Shown here piece after piece: positions 16,954 through 29,469 of a stretch of 64,000 bases of DNA. The DNA is from Actibacterium ureilyticum (GTDB lineage: Bacteria > Pseudomonadota > Alphaproteobacteria > Rhodobacterales > Rhodobacteraceae): contig NZ_NSBT01000037.1 in NCBI RefSeq assembly GCF_002285435.1, forward strand, positions 1-64,000. Direction: 5' to 3'. The position numbers and the translations under genes are program-made. Numbering within the stretch: the first letter of the stretch is position 1; every line of letters starts with the position of its first letter. The notes under the pieces were generated by a model. It made no database searches, was not told where the DNA came from, and saw only the letters and a list, made by a program, of their open reading frames with translations.

Positions 16954-17826
16954 TCAGGCCTCCTGTCCGTAGCCCATGGCGGCGTTGATCTGGGCCATCT
17001 TGGTCTCGGACTTCTCGACCATCTCGTCCAGCTTGCGCCCGGCCCAGTCGTCGATCCAGTGCATCATCGCGCGGCGGGTGGGGAAGTCATAGCGTTCCCA
17101 GCGGATATGCACGGCGATATCGGCATCGCGCGGCTCGAACACCAGGGTATAGACCGGCAGCTTGCCCGACTTGCCGCGCGCGCGGCCCAGAACTTCGTAC
17201 TTCGTGCGAAACGACCAGCCGCGCTTGATCTGGTCGAAATGCACGATCTGCTCCACGAACATGCCGTTGCCACGGCTGTTGACCACATGCAGCGCGCCGG
17301 GCTGATCCGTGACCCGCTCCATCTCGATCAGGGTGTCGTCATAGTAATATTCGCGCGTATGCGGGTCGGGAAACAGAGACAGCCACAGGTCTTCCTGCTC
17401 CATCCGGGTCAGGGTGGTGGCGCGGTCGATATGGACCGCCTGGTTCAGGTACTTGTCCGACCACGCGCCATAGAACAGGTGATGCAGCAGCTGCGCGCCG
17501 CCCATGAACAGGATCACGTTCACGATGGGGATCGCCGCGCTGTCGACGTTCAGCGCCGGGAAATACAGCGCCAGCACCGCATAGACCAGAAGCATCAGGC
17601 CCAGCGCCTCTATCACGAAGCGATAGGCGGGCATCAGCACGCAAACGACCAGCCCCAGCAGGCTCAGCCCCAGGGCGAAGCCCAGGCTGGCGATGGTCGA
17701 TACCGGCAGCCCGTGCAGGCTGCGGTCGTCGCCGATGAAGAACAGGTACCCCGACAGCGCGGCCATGGTGCCGAAAATCGCCATTCGCCTGCGTTCCCGA
17801 TAGATGCGTCGGATCAGTGACTGCAT
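16954..17826 (-). CDS. Hypothetical membrane protein with a C-terminal soluble domain
   Basis: The product is not recognised. It is 290 aa, with four predicted helices at about residues 15-31, 44-65, 71-90 and 99-118. A roughly 170-aa cytosolic domain follows, containing the tyrosine-rich REYYYDDTLIEMERV, then beta strands (PVYTLVFEPRDADIAVHIRWERYDF) and a final amphipathic helix. The soluble part could be a lipid-binding or SRPBCC-like fold, but no motif proves it. It is divergent from lon with 313 bp between the start codons. Confidence 0.75.
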   Translation of the reverse strand: MQSLIRRIYRERRRMAIFGTMAALSGYLFFIGDDRSLHGLPVSTIASLGFALGLSLLGLVVCVLMPAYRFVIEALGLMLLVYAVLALYFPALNVDSAAIPIVNVILFMGGAQLLHHLFYGAWSDKYLNQAVHIDRATTLTRMEQEDLWLSLFPDPHTREYYYDDTLIEMERVTDQPGALHVVNSRGNGMFVEQIVHFDQIKRGWSFRTKYEVLGRARGKSGKLPVYTLVFEPRDADIAVHIRWERYDFPTRRAMMHWIDDWAGRKLDEMVEKSETKMAQINAAMGYGQEA

Positions 17827-18031
17827 TCGCGCCTCGATTCTTCCCTTTTTGCTCTCATTTCAGCCAAAAGCGGTGTTTTTGAGGCGCCTGACCCGCAGAA
17901 ACGCGGAAAAACCGGGCCTGTTGCCAAAACCATGCCTGAATTGTCCGGAAATTTGCGATCCGGGCCGTGAAACGGCGCTTGCCCAGCCCGGGGCTTCCCG
18001 GCACACTGTGGGGGAAGAGCAGAACGTATGG

Positions 18032-18064
18032 TTGAAAGCGGCGGATCGCCGTACCAGATATAGA
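18032..18064 (+). promoter_or_regulatory. Candidate heat-shock-type promoter of lon
   Basis: TTGAAA (18032-18037) and the downstream ACCAGATATAG (up to 18063) resemble the two halves of alphaproteobacterial sigma32 promoters, about 80 bp before the lon ATG. The spacing is slightly long. The rest of the 313-bp divergent gap (17827-18139) shows no gene or other structure. Confidence 0.3.
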
Positions 18065-18139
18065 ACCATCAAGCGGGGAAGGCCGAAGGTTGCCGTATGG
18101 TCGGGACCGGTGCCTTCTTGCCAAGATCAAGGAAAGTAC

Positions 18140-20548
<2,409 letters not shown>

Positions 20549-20575
20549 GTGGTGCCCTGAAACGAAATGGATTGA

Positions 20576-20602
20576 CCCCCGGCATATTTGCCGGGGGTTT
20601 TT
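20576..20602 (+). terminator. Terminator after lon
   Basis: CCCCCGGCA / TGCCGGGGG, a perfect 9-bp stem with a 4-nt loop, followed by TTTTT. It starts 27 bp after the lon stop. Confidence 0.9.
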
Positions 20603-20891
20603 CGTTCTCCGTCGCGCCAAATCAGAGGGGTCGATGCAGGCCGCCGTGAGGATTTGAGGGGCCGACGCGCGTGCAGTGTCCCAACTTGGACGCAAGCCAG
20701 CGCGCAGAACATGGAAAAATTCTTGCGAAATCACCGACGCAGGGGTGGGGATCTGTTGGAATTGCCGCATCGTTGCCGGGGTTTGCTTTCCCCAATCCCC
20801 GAAGAGCCTTGAAGGCGCGGCATTCCATCCTGCGCAAAAGCCTTGTCGCCGCGTTTTTTCCCAATGGACCGAAATCCCTGGCAACAGCCCC
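20603..20891. other. Gene-free stretch between lon and tRNA-Val
   Basis: The full lon-tRNA gap is 382 bp. Apart from the lon terminator and the tRNA promoter, these 289 bp show no convincing ORF, RNA structure or repeat. Short frames exist on both strands but have no ribosome-binding site or protein-like composition. Confidence 0.5.
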
Positions 20892-20920
20892 TTGCGCCGC
20901 GCCGAAAGGCCCGCTATGTA
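20892..20920 (+). promoter_or_regulatory. Promoter of tRNA-Val
   Basis: TTGCGC (20892-20897), a 17-bp spacer and TATGTA (20915-20920), ending 10 bp before the mature tRNA 5' end. Confidence 0.6.
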
Positions 20921-20930
20921 CCCCGCTACC

Positions 20931-21005
20931 GGGTGATTAGCTCAGTGGTAGAGCGCTTCGTTCACATCGAAGATGTCAGGAGTTCAAATCTCTTATCACC
21001 CACCA
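20931..21005 (+). tRNA. tRNA-Val (anticodon CAC)
   Basis: 75 nt including an encoded CCA. The acceptor stem GGGTGAT (20931-20937) pairs with ATCACCC (20995-21001). The D-arm contains GCTC-AGTGGTA-GAGC. The anticodon stem CTTCG/CGAAG encloses the loop TTCACAT with anticodon CAC, which reads GUG. The T-loop is GTTCAAAT. No intron. Confidence 0.95.
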
Positions 21006-21081
21006 TCACTTCGCCGAATGGCCCTTCGCGGGCCGGGAAACGGGCGCTCCCCTTATCGGGTCGAGCGTTCGTTTTCGTTTC

Positions 21082-22020
21082 TCAGCCCGCGATGACCTGC
21101 GCGCAGCCGGTCAGGGCGGCGTAATCGTCGGTGATCTGGATCAGCGGGAAGCGCGCCATCAGGTCGGAAAACCGGCCCTTGGACAGGAAGGCATCGCGAA
21201 AGGCGGGACGGTCGAGATAGGGGCTGATCGCGCGGGACATGCCGCCACACAGATAGATGCCCCCGTGCGGCAGAAAGCACAGCGCCAGATCCGATAGGGT
21301 CAGCCCCAGCAGCCGCAGAAACGTGTCGACGCTGGCCTGCGCGGCGGGGTCGGTGCCATCGGCATGGGCGGCCAGGATCGCGGCCGCCGTAAGGGTGGTG
21401 CCGGTCCGCGCGTGGTGCAGCGCGGCCAGCCCGGGGCCGGAGATCGCCTGTTCCAGCGCGGTGAAGCCCGTGTCATCGGCCAGCCGGTCGGACAGCGCGC
21501 GGTCGGCGGGCGTGGGCGTGGGCAGGGCGGTCTGTCCGGCCTCGGCCGCGAAGACCAGCGTCTGGCCGCCCGCGTCGCGCACGGGCGCGATGTTGAACCC
21601 GGTGCCGATCCCCACCACCAGCCGGCTGTCGCCCTGCGGCGCGGGGCCGAAAAGCGGCGCGAATGACGCCGCGGGCAGATGCGGCAGGGCGTGCCCCTGT
21701 GCCTGCAGGTCGTTCAGGATGCGCGCGCGCGGGGCGCCGGTGGCGGCGATCAGGTCGCTTTCGGATATGCGCCAGTTCAGATTGGTCATCTGCCCCGCGC
21801 CATCCTGCACCGGGCCTGCCAGCGCGACACAGACGGCTTCGGGGGCGGGTGCCTGTGTGACCTGCTGGTGATGCACCAGCACCTGCGCCAGCCCCGGAAA
21901 ATCGGCGTTGCGATAGCGGCAGAGGCTTTCCGGGTCCACGACCCCCGCAACGGCCCGGGCGACACGGGTGTTGGTGCCACCGATATCGGCGACCAGCGAG
22001 GTTGCGGGCGGGTGGGCCAT
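21082..22020 (-). CDS. glk: Glucokinase
   Basis: A 312-aa cytosolic ROK-unrelated (Glk-type) glucokinase that phosphorylates glucose with ATP. It has the N-terminal phosphate-binding LVADIGGTNTRVARA, a central NDLQAQGHALP region, the glycine-rich VVGIGTGFNIAPV, and a C-terminal GGIYLCGGMSRAISP adenosine-binding segment. The ATG at 22020 begins family similarity; 38 upstream in-frame codons are not used. It converges on tRNA-Val and is divergent from the TehA-like gene. Confidence 0.93.
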   Translation of the reverse strand: MAHPPATSLVADIGGTNTRVARAVAGVVDPESLCRYRNADFPGLAQVLVHHQQVTQAPAPEAVCVALAGPVQDGAGQMTNLNWRISESDLIAATGAPRARILNDLQAQGHALPHLPAASFAPLFGPAPQGDSRLVVGIGTGFNIAPVRDAGGQTLVFAAEAGQTALPTPTPADRALSDRLADDTGFTALEQAISGPGLAALHHARTGTTLTAAAILAAHADGTDPAAQASVDTFLRLLGLTLSDLALCFLPHGGIYLCGGMSRAISPYLDRPAFRDAFLSKGRFSDLMARFPLIQITDDYAALTGCAQVIAG

Positions 22021-22194
22021 GGCTGGGTCCTGTCCTGTGTCCCCGGGCGGGGTTTGCGCTAACATCCCTGATAGGCCGGATCGCCGCGCAACCGCAAGCA
22101 TCCGCAGGGCGGCGGTTGTGACATTTCCGCTCATGCCCCCGGCGCGGTTCAGGGTATAGACCCTGTATCACCGCAACCAGTCAGGACCGCCCCG

Positions 22195-23166
22195 ATGGAC
22201 CCGTTCCCCATCCGCCCGAAATTCGCAACCCGCACCCCGCCCGCGATCTTTCCGCCGGTCTTTGGCCTGTTCGGGCTGGGGCTGGCCTGGCGCCGGGCGG
22301 GGGACACGTTCCAGATGCCCGCCGCATTGGGCGAGATGATCCTGGGCGCGGTCACGCTGCTGTTTGTGTTCTGTGCGCTGGCCTATGGGATCAAGGTGGC
22401 GCGCCGCCCGGCGGTGATCGCCGAGGATCTGCGCGTGCTGCCCGGACGGGCGGGGTTGGCGGCGGCGGTCTTGTGTACCTATCTGCTGGCGGGGGTGCTG
22501 GCGCGGATGGATGCGGGCGCGGCGCGGCTGGTGCTGTGGCTGGGGCTGGGTCTGAATGCCGGGCTGATCGGGCTTTACCTGTGGCAGCTGGTCACCGGGC
22601 CGGCGGAACAGCGCGTGGTGACGCCGGTCTGGCATCTGATTTTCGTCGGGCCCATCGTGGGGGCCATGGTGGCGGCACAGCTTGGCGCCGGGGCGTTGGC
22701 ACAGGGGATCTTCTGGGTCACGCTGCCGGTGGCCTTCGGCATCTGGGCGGCCAGCCTGGTGCAGCTGTGGCGCACCCGCTTTCCCGCGCCGCTGCGGCCG
22801 TTCCTGGCCATTCACCTGGCGCCCGCCTGTCTGTTGGGGATCGTGGCGCTGATGCTGGGGCGGGTCGGGCTGGCGGTTCTGCTGGGCTATGGCGCGATTG
22901 CGATCCTGGCGGCGCTGGTTCTGGCCGGGCGCTGGCTGACGGCGGGGGGCTTTGGCCCGGCCTGGTCGTCCTTTACCTTTCCACTGGCGGCCTTTGCCAC
23001 GCTGATGCAGCTTCTGGCCAGCGCCGGGCAGGGCGCGGGGTTCCGGCTCGCGGGCGGACTGGCGCTGGTGGCGGCCACGCTGATCGTGCCGGTCATCGCC
23101 TTCAAGGTGATGCAGATCTGGGCCAAGGGCCAACTGGGCGCCAAAACCAACGCGGCATCGGCGTGA
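22195..23166 (+). CDS. TehA/SLAC1 (TDT) family membrane transporter
   Basis: A 323-aa integral membrane protein with about nine to ten hydrophobic helices and short loops. It starts with the family-typical TPPAIFPPVFGLFGLGLAWR. TDT members are anion channels or exporters (tellurite-resistance TehA, plant SLAC1, dicarboxylate Mae1). The substrate cannot be inferred; an anion such as nitrate or chloride is possible. It is followed 79 bp later by guaB. Confidence 0.85.
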   Translation: MDPFPIRPKFATRTPPAIFPPVFGLFGLGLAWRRAGDTFQMPAALGEMILGAVTLLFVFCALAYGIKVARRPAVIAEDLRVLPGRAGLAAAVLCTYLLAGVLARMDAGAARLVLWLGLGLNAGLIGLYLWQLVTGPAEQRVVTPVWHLIFVGPIVGAMVAAQLGAGALAQGIFWVTLPVAFGIWAASLVQLWRTRFPAPLRPFLAIHLAPACLLGIVALMLGRVGLAVLLGYGAIAILAALVLAGRWLTAGGFGPAWSSFTFPLAAFATLMQLLASAGQGAGFRLAGGLALVAATLIVPVIAFKVMQIWAKGQLGAKTNAASA

Positions 23167-23209
23167 AAGGCGATTACGGGCTTTTCTTTTGCCCCGGCCC
23201 GTGAAATAG

Positions 23210-24694
<1,485 letters not shown>

Positions 24695-24736
24695 TTTCAC
24701 AATGGGTTCTGGTGTGTTCCTGATGCGGTTTCCGGT

Positions 24737-25909
24737 ATGACGCCCGGGGGCCGTGTGGCGGCAGCGATCGAGATTCTGGATCAGGTTCTGACGGGTGAAC
24801 CGGCGGAAAAGGTCCTGACCAATTGGGCCCGCCGCAGCCGGTTTGCCGGGTCGGGCGACCGGGCGGCGATCCGTGATCTGGTGTTCGATGCGCTGCGCTG
24901 CCGTCGGTCCTTTGCCGCACTTGGCGGCGGCGAGACCGGGCGCGGCCTGATCCTGGGCGGTATCCGCGCGGCGGGTGACGACCCCGCCGCGGTTTTCACC
25001 GGCGAGGGGCACGCGCCCGCGCCGCTGGATCCGGTCGAGGCCGCCTTGAGCGTCCAATACGACGATCTGCCCGAACCGGTTGCGCTGGACTGTCCCGATT
25101 GGCTGGCCGACGATCTGCGCGCTAGTCTGGGGGCCGATTTCGCCGCGGTGATGCAGGCGCTGCGGCACCGCGCGCCGGTCTGGCTGCGGGTGAACCTGTT
25201 GAAGGCCACGCGCGATGCGGCCCGCGACGCCCTGACCGAGGACGGGATCGAGACCGAGGCGCATCCCGATTGCGCCACCGCCCTGCGGGTTCTGACGCAC
25301 CCGCGCCGGGTCCAGAACAGCGCCGCCTACAGCACCGGTCTGGTGGAGCTTCAGGATCTGTCCTCGCAACGGGTTTCTACATTCATTGCGCCGCGCAAAG
25401 ATCAGAAAATACTGGATTATTGCGCGGGAGGCGGCGGCAAGTCTCTGGCCCTTGCGGCACAGACCGGCGGGCCGGTCTTCGCCCATGACGCCGCGCCCGA
25501 GCGGCTGCGCGATCTGCCCGTGCGGGCCGGGCGTGCCGGCGCGGATATCCGGTGCCTGAGCGGCGCCCAGGCCTCGGCACAGGCGCCGTTTGATCTGGTC
25601 CTGTGCGACGTGCCCTGTTCCGGCAGCGGCGCCTGGCGCCGGTCGCCCGATGGCAAATGGCGGTTTTCGGCAGCGGATCTGGACCGGCTGCGCGCCACGC
25701 AACGGGCGATCCTGGCCCAAGCCGCGACGCTGGTCGCGCCGGGCGGCTGCCTGGCCTATGCCACCTGTTCCTTCCTGCGGGCCGAAAACGAAGATCAGAT
25801 CGCCGATTTCACCGCCGCCCATCCCGGCTGGACGATGCAGCGCGACCTGCGGCTGTCACCGTTGCAAGGGGGTGACGGTTTCTATGCGGCGCTTCTTTTG
25901 CGGGCGTGA
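24737..25909 (+). CDS. RNA m5C methyltransferase, RsmB/NOP2 family
   Basis: A 390-aa SAM-dependent RNA cytosine-5 methyltransferase. It has an N-terminal NusB-like helical region (1-130), a ferredoxin-like segment, and a Rossmann domain with the SAM motif LDYCAGGGGKSLALA. Both catalytic cysteines are visible: CDVPCSGSGAWRRSPDGKW (motif IV) and LAYATCSFLRAENEDQI (motif VI). The target is probably 16S rRNA (RsmB-like) or tRNA; the shorter motif-I region makes the exact site uncertain. It lies 42 bp after guaB. Confidence 0.88.
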   Translation: MTPGGRVAAAIEILDQVLTGEPAEKVLTNWARRSRFAGSGDRAAIRDLVFDALRCRRSFAALGGGETGRGLILGGIRAAGDDPAAVFTGEGHAPAPLDPVEAALSVQYDDLPEPVALDCPDWLADDLRASLGADFAAVMQALRHRAPVWLRVNLLKATRDAARDALTEDGIETEAHPDCATALRVLTHPRRVQNSAAYSTGLVELQDLSSQRVSTFIAPRKDQKILDYCAGGGGKSLALAAQTGGPVFAHDAAPERLRDLPVRAGRAGADIRCLSGAQASAQAPFDLVLCDVPCSGSGAWRRSPDGKWRFSAADLDRLRATQRAILAQAATLVAPGGCLAYATCSFLRAENEDQIADFTAAHPGWTMQRDLRLSPLQGGDGFYAALLLRA

Positions 25910-25948
25910 ATGGGTTTCGAACAACCTGAAGGTGTTTAGTATCCTCTC

Positions 25949-25963
25949 TTAATCCGGGCTTAA
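25949..25963. promoter_or_regulatory. CtrA-type box upstream of cckA
   Basis: TTAATCCGGGCTTAA is an exact TTAA-N7-TTAA, the full CtrA recognition motif of alphaproteobacteria, 49 bp before the cckA start codon. It suggests feedback of the CckA-ChpT-CtrA relay on its own kinase gene. Confidence 0.7.
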
Positions 25964-26012
25964 GGTTTTCGCGCGGAAAGTGGTTCAGATCGAATCGAAG
26001 AGGAGAGCCCTG

Positions 26013-28667
26013 GTGTCAGGCCGCGCCTTACTACCTGCCAGTTTCGAAAAATCCGCGCAGGCGATGGCGGGGCGGGCCATGTGGCTGTTGCTGCTGGCCG
26101 GGATCCTTGTTCTTGCCTCCCTGCTGCCGGTGCCGCGGCTTTCGGTGATCATGCTGCTGACGGCGGCGACAACGCTGTTTGCGCTGGTGATCGTGTTGCT
26201 GCTGATGGCGGCGGTCGCGGGGCGCGATACGCGCGGGGCGGTGCAGAACGCGCAGGCGTTCCATGCCACCGATATCGCGCCGGGCTTTGCCACCGACCTG
26301 GACGGCGCGGTGCTGTTTCGCAATGACGCCGCGGTCGAACGGTTCGGCGGCGACCGCGCGCCCACGCTGGCGCGCGCGCTGGGTGAGCTGTTCGCCGATC
26401 CCAGCTCGGTCATCTATCGGCTGCAGAACCGGGCCGAGGCGCGCGGCAACGCGATGGAGGATGTGGTGACCCGGCGCGGGCATGTGCGCATCTCGGTCCA
26501 TCGTGTGGGGCGCGACGCGTTCTATTGGCGCTTTGACGAAATGGAAGACCGCAGCGCCGCGCGCGGGGCGGAAACGCTGAGCCTGCCGTTGATGACGGTG
26601 GGGCGCAACGGCACGGTCCTGTTCATGAACGAAGCCGCGCGCAGCCTGCTGGGCGGGCGGGCGCGCAATGCCGAAACCGTTTTGGGGTCGGGCAAGCTGA
26701 CCTCGGGCGTGGTGATGACGCTGGACGGGGCCGAGGGGCCGTTCCAGGCGCGGGTGATCGACATCAGCGGCCGCAGCGGCCGGCGCGAGATTTATTTCCT
26801 GCCGGTAACCGAGGTCGAACAGACCAACCTGCTGGACGATCAGTTCTTTGATGCGGTGCCGGTGGCGCTGATGAAACTGGCGCCCGATGGGCGGATCCTG
26901 TTGGCCAACCGGCTGGCGCGCAACCTGCTGTCGATCCCCGATGGCCTGCGCAATTTCAACCAGCATGTCGACGGGCTGGGCCGGTCGGTGCTGGACTGGC
27001 TGGAAGATGTCCTGAAGGGCCGCGCGCCCAACAGCGCCGAGGTGCTGCGCGTGCAGCGCGATGACCGCGAGATCTTCGTGCAGGTGACGCTGGAACGGGT
27101 CTATGACGCCGGGCAGCAGGCGATTGTCGCGGTGTTGCAGGACGCCACAGAGCTCAAATCGCTCGAGGCGCAGTTCACTCAAAGCCAGAAGATGCAGGCG
27201 ATCGGGCAACTGGCCGGTGGCGTTGCGCATGACTTCAACAATCTTTTGACTGCGATTTCAGGGCATTGCGACCTGTTGTTGCTGCGCCACGAGCCCGACG
27301 CGCCGGATTATGGCGACCTGATGCAGATCCATCAGAATGCCAATCGCGCGGCCAGCCTGGTGGGGCAGCTTCTGGCATTCTCGCGCAAGCAGACCCTGCG
27401 GCCGGAATTGGTCGACCTGACCGATGCGCTGGGGGATCTGACCCATCTGCTGAACCGGCTGGTGGGCGAGACGATCCGGATCGACCTGATCCACGACCCG
27501 GACCTGGCGATGATCCGCGCCGACAAGCGGCAGTTGGAGCAGGTGATCATGAACCTGGTGGTCAATGCGCGGGACGCGATGGCTGACGGGGGCGAGATCC
27601 GGATCGAAACCGAAACGGTCGAGCTGCGTGACGATCTGCAGCGTGACCGCGCGGTGGTCCCGGCGGGCCGCTACGTGCAGGTGCGCGTCACCGATCAGGG
27701 CAGCGGCATCCCCAAGGACAAGATCGACAAGATCTTCGAGCCGTTTTTCACCACCAAGAAACTGGGCGAGGGGACGGGGCTGGGCCTGTCGACCGCCTAT
27801 GGCATCGTCAAGCAGTCGGGCGGGTTCATCTTCGTCGACAGCCAGATCGGGCAGGGCACGCAGTTCACCCTGTTCTTCCCCGCGCGCGAGGAAGAGGTCA
27901 CCCAGCCGGCGCAAACACCAGACGCGGCCTTGCCTGCCGAGCCGTCGGAACCGGCACTGGTCCTGTCACCGGCCGCGCGGGTCCCCGAAGACGCGCCGTT
28001 GAATACGGCAGAGGATCCGGACACGGCAGAGGATGACGCGCCCAACGCGCCGCTGCTGGAGCCCGACGAGATTCTGTTCCACACCCGGCGGCTGCCCGCG
28101 ACCGGTCGCGATACAGACCCCGAAGAAGACGGTTTCAATCTGTTTTCCCCGCAGACCGACCTGGACGAACCGCTGCAGAATGTCCGCGCGCTGCTGCGCG
28201 ACCCCGCGCCCGACGCGCCGCAAGCGCCCGCCGATGCCACATCTGAGGCGCCCGAACCGGCCACGACCCCGGCCCCGGCGACCGAAGCCGACACAGCGGC
28301 CGGAAATGGCGTCGTGCTTCTGGTCGAGGACGAGGCGCCGGTGCGCGCCTTTGCCTCGCGCGCGCTGCGGATGCGCGGCTTCACGGTGATCGAGGCCGAG
28401 AATGCCGAAGATGCGCTGTCGACCCTGCAGGATCGGGCGCTGTCGGTGGATGTCTTCGTGACCGATGTGGTCATGCCGGGGATGGACGGGCCAAGTTGGG
28501 TGCAGCAGGCGTTGCAGGACCGGCCCGATACGCGCGTGGTTTTCGTGTCAGGCTACGCCGAGGACTCGTTTTCCGACACCCAGTCGCGGATCCCGAACTC
28601 CGTCTTCTTGCCGAAGCCGTTTTCGCTGACCGAATTGACCAGCACGGTCGACGCCCAGATGCAGTGA
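26013..28667 (+). CDS. cckA: Hybrid histidine kinase CckA
   Basis: An 884-aa membrane hybrid kinase that feeds phosphate through ChpT to CtrA, controlling motility, gene-transfer-agent and cell-cycle genes in alphaproteobacteria. It has two N-terminal helices (about 20-70), PAS-like domains (about 90-380), a HisKA domain with His406 in GGVAHDFNNLLTAI, an HATPase with DQGSGIPKDKIDKIFEPFFTT, and a C-terminal receiver with Asp818 in VTDVVMPGMDG. A Pro/Ala/Asp-rich linker of about 140 residues (about 627-766) separates kinase from receiver and is longer than in Caulobacter CckA. The GTG at 26013 is chosen because it follows AGGAG by 7 nt; a GTG at 25980 is the alternative. Confidence 0.9.
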   Translation: MSGRALLPASFEKSAQAMAGRAMWLLLLAGILVLASLLPVPRLSVIMLLTAATTLFALVIVLLLMAAVAGRDTRGAVQNAQAFHATDIAPGFATDLDGAVLFRNDAAVERFGGDRAPTLARALGELFADPSSVIYRLQNRAEARGNAMEDVVTRRGHVRISVHRVGRDAFYWRFDEMEDRSAARGAETLSLPLMTVGRNGTVLFMNEAARSLLGGRARNAETVLGSGKLTSGVVMTLDGAEGPFQARVIDISGRSGRREIYFLPVTEVEQTNLLDDQFFDAVPVALMKLAPDGRILLANRLARNLLSIPDGLRNFNQHVDGLGRSVLDWLEDVLKGRAPNSAEVLRVQRDDREIFVQVTLERVYDAGQQAIVAVLQDATELKSLEAQFTQSQKMQAIGQLAGGVAHDFNNLLTAISGHCDLLLLRHEPDAPDYGDLMQIHQNANRAASLVGQLLAFSRKQTLRPELVDLTDALGDLTHLLNRLVGETIRIDLIHDPDLAMIRADKRQLEQVIMNLVVNARDAMADGGEIRIETETVELRDDLQRDRAVVPAGRYVQVRVTDQGSGIPKDKIDKIFEPFFTTKKLGEGTGLGLSTAYGIVKQSGGFIFVDSQIGQGTQFTLFFPAREEEVTQPAQTPDAALPAEPSEPALVLSPAARVPEDAPLNTAEDPDTAEDDAPNAPLLEPDEILFHTRRLPATGRDTDPEEDGFNLFSPQTDLDEPLQNVRALLRDPAPDAPQAPADATSEAPEPATTPAPATEADTAAGNGVVLLVEDEAPVRAFASRALRMRGFTVIEAENAEDALSTLQDRALSVDVFVTDVVMPGMDGPSWVQQALQDRPDTRVVFVSGYAEDSFSDTQSRIPNSVFLPKPFSLTELTSTVDAQMQ

Positions 28668-28678
28668 GCGTGCGCGGG

Positions 28679-29287
28679 TCAGGCCGGTTCCGTCATCAGG
28701 CGCTGATGCAGCGCGATATCCGGCGCCAGACGGTCGTGCAACCTGTCGCGCAGCCCCGCCGGCAGGCTCAGGTCCCCATCGGGCGAGACGTTCAGCCGGG
28801 GCGGGGCGGGAATATCGGCGCCCAGCCTGTCGGACAGGAACCGCCGCAGCCCGTCAGGGCGTTCATAGGCGAACAGGTGCTTGACGATCACCTTGCCCTG
28901 GCGGTTCGACACGAAACGGGCCTGTGATCCCAGCGCGGCCCAGGGCGGCGGCGCGTCCGACAGATACCCGGCGACGAAATCCGCAAAGCAGAGCCCGGCG
29001 GTCGATTTCGCATCGCCCTCCAGCTGCGCCCGGCTGCGATAGCGGTACCAGCTGCCCAGCCAGTCGACCGGATCGCGGATCACCGCCACCATGGACAGAT
29101 TTCGATCGCGATCCGGGTCCAGAACCGGCAGTATTTCACGGCGGAACCGGCGGGCGGGCATGTGCTTCATCGCCTGCGGATGGCGCAGCACGATATCGGC
29201 ATGCTGGTCCAGAACCGCGGCCCAGGCATGGGTGCCGGTCTTGGGCACCGACAGGAACACCAGCCCGGCCTTCCAGAAAATCATCAT
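28679..29287 (-). CDS. Sulfotransferase-like protein
   Basis: A 202-aa protein with the PAPS 5'-phosphosulfate loop near the N-terminus (FLSVPKTGTHA, residues about 11-21) and the 3'-phosphate-binding stretch VIRDPVDWLGSWYRYRSR (about 68-85). It probably transfers sulfate to a carbohydrate or another acceptor, but the acceptor is unknown. It is convergent with cckA (11 bp) and divergent from recA. Confidence 0.8.
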   Translation of the reverse strand: MMIFWKAGLVFLSVPKTGTHAWAAVLDQHADIVLRHPQAMKHMPARRFRREILPVLDPDRDRNLSMVAVIRDPVDWLGSWYRYRSRAQLEGDAKSTAGLCFADFVAGYLSDAPPPWAALGSQARFVSNRQGKVIVKHLFAYERPDGLRRFLSDRLGADIPAPPRLNVSPDGDLSLPAGLRDRLHDRLAPDIALHQRLMTEPA

Positions 29288-29370
29288 TGGTTGCTGCCCG
29301 CTCAGGTTTTTCTTTGTCGTAAACTACTCTTTAACCAAGCGTGCGCAAAACTGATTTTCAGAAAACTAAC

Positions 29371-29399
29371 TTGAAATGTTCCCCTTTTGTCTGCATAGC
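29371..29399 (+). promoter_or_regulatory. Promoter of recA
   Basis: TTGAAA (29371-29376), a 17-bp spacer and CATAGC (29394-29399). The SOS box begins 6 bp downstream, so bound LexA would block transcription initiation. Confidence 0.5.
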
Positions 29400-29404
29400 T
29401 AAAA

Positions 29405-29419
29405 GAACAAGAGGCGAAC
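29405..29419. promoter_or_regulatory. LexA (SOS) box of recA
   Basis: GAACAAGAGGCGAAC is an exact GAAC-N7-GAAC, the alphaproteobacterial SOS operator read on this strand. It lies 51 bp before the recA ATG. Confidence 0.85.
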
Positions 29420-29469
29420 AAGAGCAATGATTGCCGCCCGCGCACGGGTGTGAAATAAGGAACCGACAA

